Below are positions 28,601-37,415 of a stretch of 64,000 nt of DNA, one piece after another; position 1 is the first letter of the stretch, and each line of letters begins with the position of its first letter. The position numbers were made by a program, and so were the translations under genes. Below the pieces are notes generated by a model. That model was given only the letters and a program-made list of their open reading frames with translations, did not search any database and was not told where the DNA came from. Source of the DNA: Thiorhodovibrio frisius (GTDB taxonomy: Bacteria > Pseudomonadota > Gammaproteobacteria > Chromatiales > Chromatiaceae); assembly GCF_033954835.1 (NCBI RefSeq), contig NZ_CP121471.1, positions 3,404,501 to 3,468,500 on the forward strand, given 5' to 3'.

Positions 28601-28755
28601 CCACCATGAGCGACAGCAGCCGCGCTAATCAGCTGAGCGCCGTCGGCGGCAGTTATCTGGCGGCCCATGGCGGAAAGCCCCATAGCGATGGCAAGGGCGC
28701 TAGCGCACTAAGCGCCTGCTCGATTGATGATCCAGAGTGCGAGAGCTGCCAGTAA
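25696..28755 (+). CDS. nrdA: Class Ia ribonucleotide reductase large (alpha) subunit
   Basis: 1019 residues. A Ser/Gln/Pro-rich N-terminal extension (1-65) is followed by an ATP-cone (about 68-165) and a second ATP-cone-like segment (about 175-265), as in some Pseudomonas NrdA proteins. The catalytic barrel carries QLSSCYLT and SNLCTEI, the redox and thiyl cysteines, and the C-terminus holds the shuttle cysteine pair in PECESCQ. It reduces ribonucleoside diphosphates with NrdB. GGAGGA precedes the ATG. NrdR boxes and a DnaA box lie upstream. Confidence 0.95.
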   Translation: MASTSPAASAEQHPSQPPVIGNQPTASSQPPIGPRSSSQPGNHSGSEPGTQSSSQQRPQHSPRPGELQVIRRNGKVTHFDPNKIKVAMTKAFLAVEGGHAAASSRIHDQVEQLAEQVTAALTRRLPGGGTVHIEDIQDQVELALMRAGEHKVARDYVLYRDARARERAANVQGSEAVQATQGLRVTLSDGRSVPLDQEKLATLVTDVCAGLEAVEPQLVLDDACRNLFDGVKEQDVDQSLIMSARALIEREPAYSQVAARLLLESLRKEALGFLGLPTPTTGRTTGQMADETAAGAACVTDWAQSYAKYFSAYVKQGAELELLDTELTRYDLVRLGAALQPERDRQFTYLGLQTLYDRYFIHKNGVRFEMPQAFFMRVAMGLAINEIDREARAIEFYELLSSFDFMSSTPTLFNSGTLRPQLSSCYLTTVPDDLDGIYGAIKDNALLSKFAGGLGNDWTQVRGMGAHIKGTNGKSQGVVPFLKVANDTAVAVNQGGKRKGAVCAYLETWHIDVEEFLELRKNTGDDRRRCHDMNSANWVPDLFMKRVAEEDDWTLFSPNETPDLHDLTGQAFEQAYLAYEARAAAGEMSVSKTVKAVDLWRKMLAMLFETGHPWIAFKDPCNLRYTNQHAGVVHSSNLCTEITLHTNDQEIAVCNLGSINLAAHVTERGLDTEKLQKTARTAMRMLDNVIDYNFYNVPQARSSNLRHRPVGLGLMGFQDALYKLRMPYTSQEAVSFADRSMELISYYAIEASADLAAERGSYTSFPGSLWSQGVLPIDSIALLEQGRGGYLQTNRDSTLDWDSLREKVRGQGMRNSNCMAIAPTATISNIVGVSQSIEPTYQNLFVKSNLSGEFTVVNPYLVADLKALGLWDSVMVNDLKYYDGSVQPIDRVPDDLKALYATAFEIDPRWLIEAASRRQKWLDQAQSLNLYMREPNGKKLDNLYKLAWVRGLKTTYYLRSMGATHVEKSTMSDSSRANQLSAVGGSYLAAHGGKPHSDGKGASALSACSIDDPECESCQ

Positions 28756-28907
28756 CAGGCTATGTGCGATCAGCCTGAAAGCAACAGCCATCAGCAAAGC
28801 CCGCAGCAACAATGCCCCGCTGCGGGCTGATCGCAAAAAAACATCGCATCAACATCGAATCTATTCGCCTGGCCCCAACTGTCATCCACTACCCAGGAGA
28901 CCCGACC

Positions 28908-30338
28908 ATGCTGAACTGGGAAGACCCCCTTGCCGACCTGAAACCTCAGACACATCAGAACCCACAGCCCTTCGACGCCAATTCTTATCCGGATGCGGAG
29001 ATGCCGGCGCACAGCAAAGATAGAACCAGAGACTGGAACAACGAAGAGGGCGCCAGCAATGATCAGCGAGAGGTCCCTTCAGCGGCTGCAACACCCCGAC
29101 CCGGCCTGGGCCTGGTTGAAAACAGCGCCCTAATGGCCACCGCCGGCGCCGCACCCGTGGTCAATCCCAATCCGCTTGCTCCGCAGCCATCCTTGCTGCC
29201 GGATGAGGATGACAGCGCCTGGCGGCCCCTGGATACCAAATCGACCCCGGACCGAACACCCGCAACACCTCATGAACCCGCCGGCGGCGCCACCGGGCTC
29301 GAAGACCTGGAAATGGGTGCCGGGCGCATCCGCGTCGATGACAAGCGCATCATCAACTGCCATGCCGACTTGAACCAGCTGGTGCCCTTCAAGTACGACT
29401 GGGCCTGGCAAAAGTACCTGGATGCCTGCGCCAATCACTGGATGCCGCAGGAAATCAACATGAACGCAGACATTGCGCTCTGGAAAGACCCCAATGGGCT
29501 GACTGACGATGAGCGCACTATCATCAAGCGTAATCTGGGGTTCTTTTCAACCGCCGACTCTCTGGTGGCCAACAATCTGGTGCTGGCCGTCTATCGCCAC
29601 ATCACCAATCCCGAGTGCCGACAGTATCTGCTGCGCCAGGCATTCGAAGAAGCGCTGCATACCCACGCATATCAATACGTGGTCGAAAGCCTGGGGCTTG
29701 ATGAGGGCGAAATCTTCAATATGTACCGTGAAGTACCCTCGGTCGCGCGCAAGGCGGAATGGGCGTTACCCTTCACCCAATATCTGGCCGACCCGCATTT
29801 CAAAACCGGCACCCCGGCCAATGACCGCCGCCTGCTGCGCGAGATGGTGGCCTTTTATGTGATCTTTGAGGGAATCTTCTTCTACGTCGGCTTCGTGCAA
29901 GTGCTCAGCATGGGGCGGCGGAACAAGATGACTGGCACCGCCGAGCAGTTCCAGTACATCCTGCGCGATGAGTCCATGCACATGAACTTCGGCATCGATG
30001 TGATTAACCAGATCAAGGTCGAAAACCCCCACCTGTGGAGCGATGCTTTCAAACAGGAATTAAGCGACATGATCACTGAGGCGGTCGAGCTGGAAGCCCA
30101 ATACGCGCACGACACCATGCCGCGCGGCGTACTGGGACTGAATGCACCCATGTTCGCCGAGTATCTGCACTTCATCGCCAATCGTCGCTGCGCCCAGATC
30201 GGCCTGGCCGAGCCCTATCCAGGAGCGACCAACCCCTTCCCCTGGATGTCAGAAGTGCTTGACCTGAAGAAAGAAAAAAATTTCTTCGAGACCCGCGTGA
30301 CCGAATACCAGACCGGTGGTGCGCTGTCCTGGGATTGA
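28908..30338 (+). CDS. nrdB: Class Ia ribonucleotide reductase small (beta) subunit
   Basis: 476 residues, of which about the first 130 form a low-complexity, polar N-terminal extension absent from typical NrdB (about 375 residues). The ferritin-like core carries diiron ligands in [10 protein letters not shown] and DESMHMNFG, and the radical tyrosine is expected near the first ligand helix. It makes the tyrosyl radical used by NrdA. Start ATG 28908 has AGGAGA upstream. It is 152 bp after nrdA, with no other promoter evident. Confidence 0.93.
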   Translation: MLNWEDPLADLKPQTHQNPQPFDANSYPDAEMPAHSKDRTRDWNNEEGASNDQREVPSAAATPRPGLGLVENSALMATAGAAPVVNPNPLAPQPSLLPDEDDSAWRPLDTKSTPDRTPATPHEPAGGATGLEDLEMGAGRIRVDDKRIINCHADLNQLVPFKYDWAWQKYLDACANHWMPQEINMNADIALWKDPNGLTDDERTIIKRNLGFFSTADSLVANNLVLAVYRHITNPECRQYLLRQAFEEALHTHAYQYVVESLGLDEGEIFNMYREVPSVARKAEWALPFTQYLADPHFKTGTPANDRRLLREMVAFYVIFEGIFFYVGFVQVLSMGRRNKMTGTAEQFQYILRDESMHMNFGIDVINQIKVENPHLWSDAFKQELSDMITEAVELEAQYAHDTMPRGVLGLNAPMFAEYLHFIANRRCAQIGLAEPYPGATNPFPWMSEVLDLKKEKNFFETRVTEYQTGGALSWD

Positions 30339-30378
30339 TTTATCCGGCCGCGCGCCGGGAAGGCGCCTTCCCTCGCGA

Positions 30379-30843
30379 TCAGGCCAAAAGCGCGCGCATG
30401 GTCTGAAGCAGGTCGCGCCAAGTCAGGATGCCGACCAGATTCTGGTCGGCATCCACCACCGGCAGGCAGGAAACATGGTGTTCCTCAAACAATCGCAGCG
30501 CATCACGCACATCCTGGTCCTGCTCAATGACCACCGGCTGACGCGACATGATCTGATGCGCGCGGCGAGTCAGTGCCGCCCGGTCCAGGTTGCTTTCCGC
30601 CAGCGTGCCGACTCCGGGGCTGATTGCCTTGAACAAATCCCGATCCGAGAGCACGCCATAAAGGCTGCCTTCTTCAAGCACGGCAAGATGATGAAAATGG
30701 GTGTTGTCAAAGATTTCTTTCACCAACGCCAAAGTGTCGTCCATCTCGACCGTGACCACGGGGCTGGTCATCATGTTTTCAATTTTCAGGCTTGATGAGT
30801 TCATATCCGAACGCCCAACTGGGTTGCTCACAGGTAATGACAT
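30379..30843 (-). CDS. CBS-domain pair protein
   Basis: 154 residues made of two CBS motifs (about 24-75 and 95-150): MMTSPVVTVEMDDTL...GVLSDRDLFK and IMSRQPVVIEQDQDV...GILTWRDLLQ. Stand-alone CBS pairs bind adenosyl ligands and regulate partners; the partner is unknown. The start is uncertain: ATG 30843 or ATG 30804 (MNSSSLK), with no clear ribosome-binding site at either. It converges with nrdB across a 16-bp palindrome (30357-30372) that may act as a terminator. Confidence 0.8.
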   Translation of the reverse strand: MSLPVSNPVGRSDMNSSSLKIENMMTSPVVTVEMDDTLALVKEIFDNTHFHHLAVLEEGSLYGVLSDRDLFKAISPGVGTLAESNLDRAALTRRAHQIMSRQPVVIEQDQDVRDALRLFEEHHVSCLPVVDADQNLVGILTWRDLLQTMRALLA

Positions 30844-30900
30844 GACATGTTGCTGTGACTACATTCACTTGTGATCTGGGCCAGGGTGGTGGTGGAGACA

Positions 30901-32148
30901 CTATCCCGAACTGCAAGTTTTCAGCTGAAATCCAGCCTGCTCGACGGCCTGCCGCAAGCTTGCGACCTCAACGCCAGGGGCTCGCAACCATACCCGCCCT
31001 GAACTGAGTTCAGGCGTGGCTTCCTCGACCTGATCGACGGCTTCAAGCGCCTTCTTCACGCTCGCGACGCAATGCCCGCAGGTCATGCCAGCGACTTCTA
31101 GCACCAGTGCGTCATCATCACCTTGCGCGGCCTGATTCGCCGCCTGCCGTGCGTGCTGACGCTGCTCACGGCGACGATATTCGAGCAAGGCTAGCAGTGC
31201 CAGCAGCAAAGCGGTCGACAGATAGCTCAGCCAACTCGCGTGCTGACCGTGGGCGTGCGCGGCACCCAACTCCACATTCAGGATTTGATTAAACAGCAAC
31301 CCAAAGCCGAGGCTAGCCAGGATCACTGTGCCCAGATAGATGGCAATCACCCGGATGCCAAGAGTGCGATAAACCGCCCCGATGGTGGCAATATTGGTCG
31401 CCGGGCCGGCCATCAGAAATACCAGGGCAGAACCAGCCGGCAAGCCGGCGGCGATCAAAGAGGCCGCAATGGGCACCGAGGCCGTGGTGCAAACATACAA
31501 TGGCAGGGAGATGGCCAGCATCACCAGCATGCCCAGCAGGCCGCTCGACCAACTTTGGCTGGCGAAAAAGTCCTCGGGCGTCAGCGTGGTGACCAAGGCT
31601 GCGACCAGAATGCCGAAAATCAGCCAGCGATCAATGGCGCCGAGAAGATCGAACACAGCATAGCGAAGGGCACCCAGCAGGCCGCGCTTTTTGTCTCCAC
31701 TTTCAGAAGCCTTGGCCGTCCCCGACTCACCTGCTCCCGCCGAAGCCGGTGCGAAACGATTGGTCAGCAGTCCGCCGACAATGCCGGTAACGAAAGCAGC
31801 GATCAGCTTGAAGATTGCGAAGGGCCAACCAAGAAAGGCAGCACTGACCAGGATGGCATCCACCCCGGTCTGGGGCGTACTGATCAAAAAGGAGGTGGTC
31901 GCTCCTGGGGATGCGCCCTCCTTGCGCAGCCCCAGAGCGGTTGGAATCACGCCGCAGGAGCACAGCGGCAGTGGCACCCCGATGAGAGAGGCGCGGGCGA
32001 CACTGCCCCAGTCATTGCCGCTCAGGCCACGATGGACAAAGCCATCGGGCAGATAGGCATGCATGAGACCTGCGATGAGCAACCCCAGCAACAGCGAGGG
32101 CGACAACTCAAGCAGAATCTGCCACAGCGATGCAATAAAACTGACCAT
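30901..32148 (-). CDS. SO_0444-type Cu/Zn efflux permease with C-terminal HMA domain
   Basis: 415 residues: 8-10 hydrophobic segments of the permease/ArsP type (LIGVPLPLCSCGVIPTALGLRKEGAS with two cysteines is the family hallmark, and STPQTGVDAILVS), then a heavy-metal-associated domain with GMTCGHC (about 350). It likely exports copper or zinc, or binds them for transfer. An inner-membrane protein. Confidence 0.8.
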   Translation of the reverse strand: MVSFIASLWQILLELSPSLLLGLLIAGLMHAYLPDGFVHRGLSGNDWGSVARASLIGVPLPLCSCGVIPTALGLRKEGASPGATTSFLISTPQTGVDAILVSAAFLGWPFAIFKLIAAFVTGIVGGLLTNRFAPASAGAGESGTAKASESGDKKRGLLGALRYAVFDLLGAIDRWLIFGILVAALVTTLTPEDFFASQSWSSGLLGMLVMLAISLPLYVCTTASVPIAASLIAAGLPAGSALVFLMAGPATNIATIGAVYRTLGIRVIAIYLGTVILASLGFGLLFNQILNVELGAAHAHGQHASWLSYLSTALLLALLALLEYRRREQRQHARQAANQAAQGDDDALVLEVAGMTCGHCVASVKKALEAVDQVEEATPELSSGRVWLRAPGVEVASLRQAVEQAGFQLKTCSSG

Positions 32149-32200
32149 CCAGCGTCAAGTCACTTGACGTCTTCCATCACGGACAGCACTGCACGCACAT

Positions 32201-32518
32201 TCAACCATTCGGCACGCCGTAGGGCTGATTGCGGGCGGGGTAGCGCTGCGCCGGGTACTGGCGCGGAGGCGGTCTGCTGCTCTCTTGGTCCGCGTCATAC
32301 AGCGCACCGCCAAGCGCGCCGATTCCGGCCCCGATCGCGGCTCCCTTGCCCGCATTAGCACTTTGCGATCCAACTGCCGCACCGGCTATCCCGCCAAGGG
32401 CGGCTCCGCCCAATACGCGTTCACCAGTGCGTCCTTGAGTACCCGCGCACCCTGTCAGCACCAGAGTCACAACGGCGGCGATTCCCAGCAAAGTTCCAGT
32501 ATTTCGAATTTTCACCAT
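32201..32518 (-). CDS. Glycine-zipper lipoprotein
   Basis: 105 residues: a lipoprotein signal with lipobox LTGC (about 21-24), then a Gly/Ala zipper (LGGAALGGIAGAAVGSQSAN... IGAGIGALGGALYD) and a Pro/Arg/Tyr-rich tail. Glycine-zipper lipoproteins insert in or attach to the outer membrane; function unknown. Shares its zipper pattern with the next gene upstream at 32645. Start at 32518. Confidence 0.75.
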   Translation of the reverse strand: MVKIRNTGTLLGIAAVVTLVLTGCAGTQGRTGERVLGGAALGGIAGAAVGSQSANAGKGAAIGAGIGALGGALYDADQESSRPPPRQYPAQRYPARNQPYGVPNG

Positions 32519-32644
32519 AATCTCCCAAAAATTGCGTGAGTCATTCAGCGTCCAAAAAGCCCCATATCGATACTCACAGATTGACCTCGATGCAGAAACT
32601 TGGCTAGTCTGCCATCCCATCGACTTCAGCATCAACAGGAGTCA

Positions 32645-32881
32645 CTAGTCGATATAGCCTTTCTCGTGCTGATCATAGAGATAACCACCCAGCGCACCGA
32701 CGCCGGCACCAATGAGCGCGCCAGCACCCGCGTCGGCAGACAGCGAGCCGATCAGCGCCCCTCCGGCCGCCCCCATGAGCGCGCCACTTCCGGCTCTGGA
32801 ACCCGTGGTGGTTCCGCAGCCCGCCACGGTGAGGGCAATAGCCAGAGCGCCAGTTGTGGCGATCAAAGAAGAATGTTTCAT
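32645..32881 (-). CDS. Glycine-zipper lipoprotein
   Basis: 78 residues: lipobox VAGC (about 19-22) and a glycine zipper (GALMGAAGGALIGSLSADAG, then ALIGAGVGALGGYLYDQHEKG). AGGT lies 10-13 nt before the ATG. It resembles the neighbour at 32201 in the zipper and in the LYD ending; the two may be a tandem duplication. Outer-membrane location is inferred from the lipobox. Confidence 0.75.
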   Translation of the reverse strand: MKHSSLIATTGALAIALTVAGCGTTTGSRAGSGALMGAAGGALIGSLSADAGAGALIGAGVGALGGYLYDQHEKGYID

Positions 32882-33086
32882 GATTTTGTTACCTCGCGTA
32901 AATCGCGTCTCCTAACGAGCCGCAATGAGTTCATTAAATGCCAGACAACAGTCGCGCGAAACGCGGCTTTCATAGCGGCCAATACATCGTGATTTCCTTT
33001 TGACCCTGTTATCGCGCTTAAGTGCGACCGCAGTCAAGATGCCGGGCCAGAATCCCAAGCACTGACGTCTCAAACAGACGAAAGCC

Positions 33087-33488
33087 TTAGCGGCAGGGAT
33101 AAGCCTCCGACAGGGAGCGCATTAGTCCCACTACCGGCTGCTCGCCTTTGAGCTTTTTCTTACGCAGGTTCTTCTTACCCCAGTCGACAAAGACCTGTCG
33201 CGCCTCCTCAATCGTTGTCGTCTCGTCATAGCACACCAGCCGCTTGACGCCTTCGCGTCCGACGATCTCGTCGTGGTACTGCACGGTCGCCTCGATAAAT
33301 GCGCGACAAGCCAAAGCAGCAGGCACGTGCTCAGGAACGTTCGCCGGCGTCGAGCAGACCATGTAAAGATCTTCGGTGGTGTCGAAGCCGAAGTCTTCGG
33401 GATCGGCTGCCAGGGCGACGCCGGAAGCCAAGGTTAGTGCAGCAGCGGCTGCTACGACGAGATGCGGGAAGCGAGAGAATCTATTCAT
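33087..33488 (-). CDS. Rap1a/Tai-like periplasmic protein
   Basis: 133 residues with a signal peptide (1-28), then DLYMVCSTPANVPEHVPAALACRAFIEATVQYH and a C-terminal VGLMRSLSEAYPCR, a pattern like the Rap1a/Tai (type VI amidase immunity) family with its conserved C...P and final PC. No amidase effector or type VI gene is nearby, so an immunity role is only a possibility. ATG 33488 follows AGGAATTAGGT. Confidence 0.6.
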   Translation of the reverse strand: MNRFSRFPHLVVAAAAALTLASGVALAADPEDFGFDTTEDLYMVCSTPANVPEHVPAALACRAFIEATVQYHDEIVGREGVKRLVCYDETTTIEEARQVFVDWGKKNLRKKKLKGEQPVVGLMRSLSEAYPCR

Positions 33489-33688
33489 ACCTAATTCCTG
33501 AATGAAGGGTTCAACATCAAAACGGACAAGAGGTACCAGCAAGCGCCGGCACCGACATGCAAAAAAACCTCGAACTCGCCAGAAAGCCCTAACGAAGACA
33601 GCGAGTTTCTCAGGCATTGAGTCTAGCAATCCCGTTGCCTGTGCGGTAGCCCTGCACCCGAGTCAGGCGCCAAAACGGGAAGCGGCTC

Positions 33689-34582
33689 TCATCGTTGCTC
33701 CGCGCCCGCTGTATTGGCCCGCACCGCAGCCAGCCCGGCGGATAAATCAGGATAGCGCCAGACAATGCCCAGTTCCTCGCGCAGGCGGGCGTTATCGAGT
33801 CGCCGCGACTCGCGCATGTAAGAGAGCATGCCCGGGGATAGATGTTCGGGCGCCTCTTGGAGATCAATCTGCGGCGGTGGTGGCAAGCCGGCCGCCTCGG
33901 CCACTTGCAGAAAATAATCCGTCATGGTGCTCGGGTGGCCGTCGCAAACATTGTAGATCGCACCCGCCGGTGCCCGCTGCGCAGCGGCCAGGCAAACCTC
34001 GACCAGATCCTCGGCATGGATGCGATTCGACCAGGGCGCCTGGTCGGCTTTCACCACGGGCGCGCCCTGACGGATACGCTCCAGCGGCAGGCGGTCGGCG
34101 GCGTAGATGCCTGCCACGCGCAAAATGATGAGGTCCGAGCCACAGCCGGCCGCCCAGTCGCGCAGTTGCTGTTCGGCATGGACGCGACGTTCGGAGCGCT
34201 GCGCTGCTGGGTGCAATGGCCAGCTTTCATCAACCCAGGCGCCCGCGCAGTCGCCATAGACGCCTGTGGTGCTGATGTAAATGAGCCTCCCTGGATGGCC
34301 ATGGCGCCCAAAATGCTCGATGAGTCGCGCCGTGCGGCTGTCCTGCGCGCCTTCCGACGGCGGGGGCGCGAAGTGAAAGACCAAGGCGCGGTCGCTCGGC
34401 AAGGCGTCGAGTGGATCGCGATCCAAATCGAGCTGCATTGGTTCGCCGCCAGCCGAGGCAATGGCTGTCAGCGTGGCGTCCTGGCGCGCAACGCCAATGG
34501 GCGGTTGCGCGCACTGCTCGCCAAGACGCCGCAGCAGCAACTGCCCGACATAGCCGCAACCAATGATGATCTGACGTTTCAA
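33689..34582 (-). CDS. NAD(P)-dependent epimerase/SDR protein (YeeZ-like)
   Basis: 297 residues. N-terminal Rossmann motif GCGYVGQLLLRRLGE, then HFAPPPSEG, YISTTGVYGD (replacing the usual YxxxK site) and a C-terminal NVCDGHPSTMTDYFLQVAEAAGLP. These are features of the YeeZ-like atypical SDR group. The substrate is unknown. It starts 87 bp after the end of the kinase gene at 34670, same strand. Confidence 0.75.
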   Translation of the reverse strand: MKRQIIIGCGYVGQLLLRRLGEQCAQPPIGVARQDATLTAIASAGGEPMQLDLDRDPLDALPSDRALVFHFAPPPSEGAQDSRTARLIEHFGRHGHPGRLIYISTTGVYGDCAGAWVDESWPLHPAAQRSERRVHAEQQLRDWAAGCGSDLIILRVAGIYAADRLPLERIRQGAPVVKADQAPWSNRIHAEDLVEVCLAAAQRAPAGAIYNVCDGHPSTMTDYFLQVAEAAGLPPPPQIDLQEAPEHLSPGMLSYMRESRRLDNARLREELGIVWRYPDLSAGLAAVRANTAGAEQR

Positions 34583-34669
34583 TCTCCACCTCCGGATTCT
34601 CTTTACTAAAATATCCGGACCAATACCGCGATACTCAAGGCACCCGTCTCGCCACAGCTGGCGTCCAGC

Positions 34670-35797
34670 TCAGCCCAGGCTGCGAGCGAGCTGGCGCAGA
34701 TGGCGTTCCTGGCGTTCGATATCGGCGACCAAGGCCAACTGCGCCTTGGCCTTGCGCAGATTCTCGCCGCGATAGCGCACGCGAAAGTAGCGATCACCGC
34801 GCAGGTGATCGATCAGGAACCTCATGCCTAATTCCAGCGGGATCAGGCGCATCGCGTCGAACAGCAGTTCAAGCTCGGCGGCTCCCAGCAAGCCCGGTGC
34901 GGCTTGAGCATAGCCGCCAAGCAGCGCCTCGGCGAGTCCGGCATCAAAGTGCACCTGCTCCGGCGCACCGCGTTCCCCCGCGCGATTACAGCAGGAACGC
35001 AGGCAATCGCCGATGTCGTGTAAAATCAGGCCCGGTTGCACGGTATCGAGGTCAATCAGGCAGAGCGCCTCGCGTCCCTGGCGGTCGAAGAGCACATTGT
35101 CGCGCTTGGGGTCACCGTGAATCAGGGTCTTGCGGATCGAACCGCCCGCAAGCGCGTCGCGCAGGCAGCCCAGGACGTGATCGCGCGCGCGCACCTGCTT
35201 GATGAGCGCGGACACCTCGGCATCGCCGCTGGCTGATGCGTCATGTCCATCGGATGTCTGCCGAGCCACTTCACTCAAGGCGGCATCCAGAGCTGCGCGA
35301 AACCTCGGAGTGTCATGTGAGCCCGGCAGGGTGACATGAAAATCCGCCATGGGCAGGCTGGCGCCAAAACCGTGAAACTGCCCCAGCAAGCGGCCAATCG
35401 CGGCGGCCTGCGTACTATCTGTCACCGCAGGCAGGGTGATGGCATCCTCCACCCGCTCGAGCAGCCGCCAGTAGCCGCCATCTTGATCGCGGGTGTAAAG
35501 CGCAGCCGACTCGGCCTGAAAGAGTCTCGGCAAACGTGGAGCCGTCGGCCCGGCTCCAGCCGCCGCAGACTGCAAACGCGCGATGTTGTCCATGATCAGC
35601 GGCGGATCGGCAAAAACCGCCGAGTTGATCCGCTGCAACACAAAGTGCCCACTATGGGCAGCGACAGCGAAGGTGGAGTTGATCAGCCCGGCGCCAAGCG
35701 GTTGCACCTCAAGCACTTGCTCGCACACCGGGAAATGGCAAGCCATGTCCCGAGCCAGCGCCAGATAGCCGGGCGGCAAGGGCAGCTGATCCGTCAT
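34670..35797 (-). CDS. APH-family phosphotransferase (kinase-like)
   Basis: 375 residues with the protein-kinase-like APH fold: the glycine-rich start PLGAGLINSTFAV, catalytic loop HGDPKRDNVLF and metal site LIDLDTVQPG. The sequence resembles mucopolysaccharide or N-acetylhexosamine-type kinases, but the substrate is not certain. It lies between a GT4 glycosyltransferase and a YeeZ-like epimerase on the same strand, which suggests a carbohydrate pathway. Confidence 0.75.
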   Translation of the reverse strand: MTDQLPLPPGYLALARDMACHFPVCEQVLEVQPLGAGLINSTFAVAAHSGHFVLQRINSAVFADPPLIMDNIARLQSAAAGAGPTAPRLPRLFQAESAALYTRDQDGGYWRLLERVEDAITLPAVTDSTQAAAIGRLLGQFHGFGASLPMADFHVTLPGSHDTPRFRAALDAALSEVARQTSDGHDASASGDAEVSALIKQVRARDHVLGCLRDALAGGSIRKTLIHGDPKRDNVLFDRQGREALCLIDLDTVQPGLILHDIGDCLRSCCNRAGERGAPEQVHFDAGLAEALLGGYAQAAPGLLGAAELELLFDAMRLIPLELGMRFLIDHLRGDRYFRVRYRGENLRKAKAQLALVADIERQERHLRQLARSLG

Positions 35798-35839
35798 CTC
35801 TTGTCCATCCTCATGGTCATGGGCTGCACGAACACGTCC

Positions 35840-37039
35840 TCAGTCGCCAGATACAGAGGAGGCGAGCGGTTCCGACCCAGCCGCAGGATGCTGGTCAATC
35901 ACCCGCCGGTAAAAGGCCAGCATGCGCTCGGCCAGCGCTGGCGCAGACCAACCCTGGGCATAGGCCCTCCCCGTTTCGCCAAGGCGCGCCCGCAGCGCCG
36001 GATCTGTGAGCACCCGCAGCACCTTCTCGGCAAACAGATCCTCGTCTTCCTCGGCGATCAGGCAGCCTTCTCCATCGTTTAGCACCTCGGTACTGCCCAT
36101 CACGGCGGTGGAGACAACCGGAGTACCGAGCGCCATGGCCTCGAGCAGGACCAGGCCCTGGGTCTCGGTCCGGGAGGCAAAAATGAAGGCATCGCCTGCG
36201 CTGTAGCAGTCTTCCAGCGAGCCATCACGCAGCAAATACCCCAGGAAACGCACCTGCTCAGACAGCCCCAACTTGCGCGCCATGCCTTCGAGCATCGCCC
36301 GCGCCGGGCCTTCTCCGGCGATGGCCAGCAGGGCCTGCGGACAGCCTTGTTTGACCTTCACCATCACGCGCAGCAGGAACTCGACATTCTTCTCGAACGC
36401 CAGTCGCCCAACATGCACCAACAGCGGCCGCTCTGGCGCAATGCCGTGGCGCTGGCGAAATCGGGTCCCGTCGCCCTGGCTGAATTGGTCTGTATCAATG
36501 CCGGTTGGCACCACCTCGGCCGGCGTGCTGATGCCGTAGCCACGCAGCACCTTCAGCATAGCTTGCGAGGGCACGGCCAGGGCATCGACTTCCTCGCACT
36601 GACTGGTGGAGAAGCGCCGCGCGGCATAGCGCATCCAGGCGCCGGGTACCAGCGGGACATACTTGTCCAGATACTGCTCGAAAAAAGTGTGATAGCTCTC
36701 AACCACCGGCACACCAAGGCGACGCGCCAGCGCCAGACCGGCATAATGCGCAACAAAGGGCGTGTGGACATGCACCAAATCAAAGCCCGCGCCAGACAAA
36801 GCCGCGTGATGCGCCCGCAGCCGCCCCCAGCGCAGAATGCGGTCTTCCGGATCAAACGGCAGATAGCGCGACGGAATGCGAATCACCTCGAAAGGCTCCG
36901 GGCTCTGCTTGCCGTAATCCGGAGCGATCAGGGTGACATGGTGACCAGCGGCGGCAAACTCCCGCGCAAAGGTCTGAATGGATGTTGAAACCCCGTTCAC
37001 TCTGGGGAAGTAGACATCCGAAATCATCAAGACACGCAT
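35840..37039 (-). CDS. GT4-family glycosyltransferase
   Basis: 399 residues, GT-B fold: RVLMISDVYFPRVNGVSTSIQ at the start, HVHTPFVAHYAG, then VHVGRLAFEKNVEFLL and the donor-binding FASRTETQGLVLLEAMALG with the EX7E pair. GT4 enzymes transfer sugars from nucleotide donors; acceptor unknown, possibly a membrane glycolipid. It is 43 bp upstream of the APH-like kinase, likely co-transcribed. Divergent from pstS over a 376-bp gap. Confidence 0.85.
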   Translation of the reverse strand: MRVLMISDVYFPRVNGVSTSIQTFAREFAAAGHHVTLIAPDYGKQSPEPFEVIRIPSRYLPFDPEDRILRWGRLRAHHAALSGAGFDLVHVHTPFVAHYAGLALARRLGVPVVESYHTFFEQYLDKYVPLVPGAWMRYAARRFSTSQCEEVDALAVPSQAMLKVLRGYGISTPAEVVPTGIDTDQFSQGDGTRFRQRHGIAPERPLLVHVGRLAFEKNVEFLLRVMVKVKQGCPQALLAIAGEGPARAMLEGMARKLGLSEQVRFLGYLLRDGSLEDCYSAGDAFIFASRTETQGLVLLEAMALGTPVVSTAVMGSTEVLNDGEGCLIAEEDEDLFAEKVLRVLTDPALRARLGETGRAYAQGWSAPALAERMLAFYRRVIDQHPAAGSEPLASSVSGD

Positions 37040-37323
37040 GGCCGTGCTCAGACTCCGTCCAAAGCGGATTGAAATTCTGCGCTCACTGATCCAAGCCCAA
37101 GCCTGTCACAACGCCTGCGCTGATCACTCAACACCCGTCCATCAGTCAAATGCGTTTCCAAACCAGATGACGATCAAACCGGCCAGTTTAGCGGAGGTGG
37201 CGGTGTTCTGCACGCGGTATTTAATGACAACAGTATGAATGCTTCCTTGCCAAGACGCTGCGGCCAGCGCCTTGCCCCACAGCATCACCAACCCGCTGGA
37301 CAGGGGAACCAGCGCTCACCTCT

Positions 37324-37360
37324 CCGTCATCAAACCGCAACATTTTTGTCATTCAATGTC
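37324..37360 (+). promoter_or_regulatory. Candidate Pho boxes upstream of pstS
   Basis: CCGTCATCAAACCGCAAC (37324-37341) matches 13 of 18 positions of the PhoB consensus. Further GTC half-sites lie at 37348 (TTTGTCATT) and 37358, near the expected 11-bp phasing. The array lies about 56-92 bp before the pstS ATG. The rest of the 376-bp GT4/pstS gap shows no gene. Confidence 0.45.
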
Positions 37361-37415
37361 CATCTCAGAACGCCAGAATAGCGGTTGCTTTCCAACCGAT
37401 TCACGGAGTTTGTAA

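Noticed and set aside
30357-30372. 16-bp palindrome as a terminator between nrdB and the CBS gene
   Set aside because: No T-run follows in either direction; mentioned only as a possible pause site.
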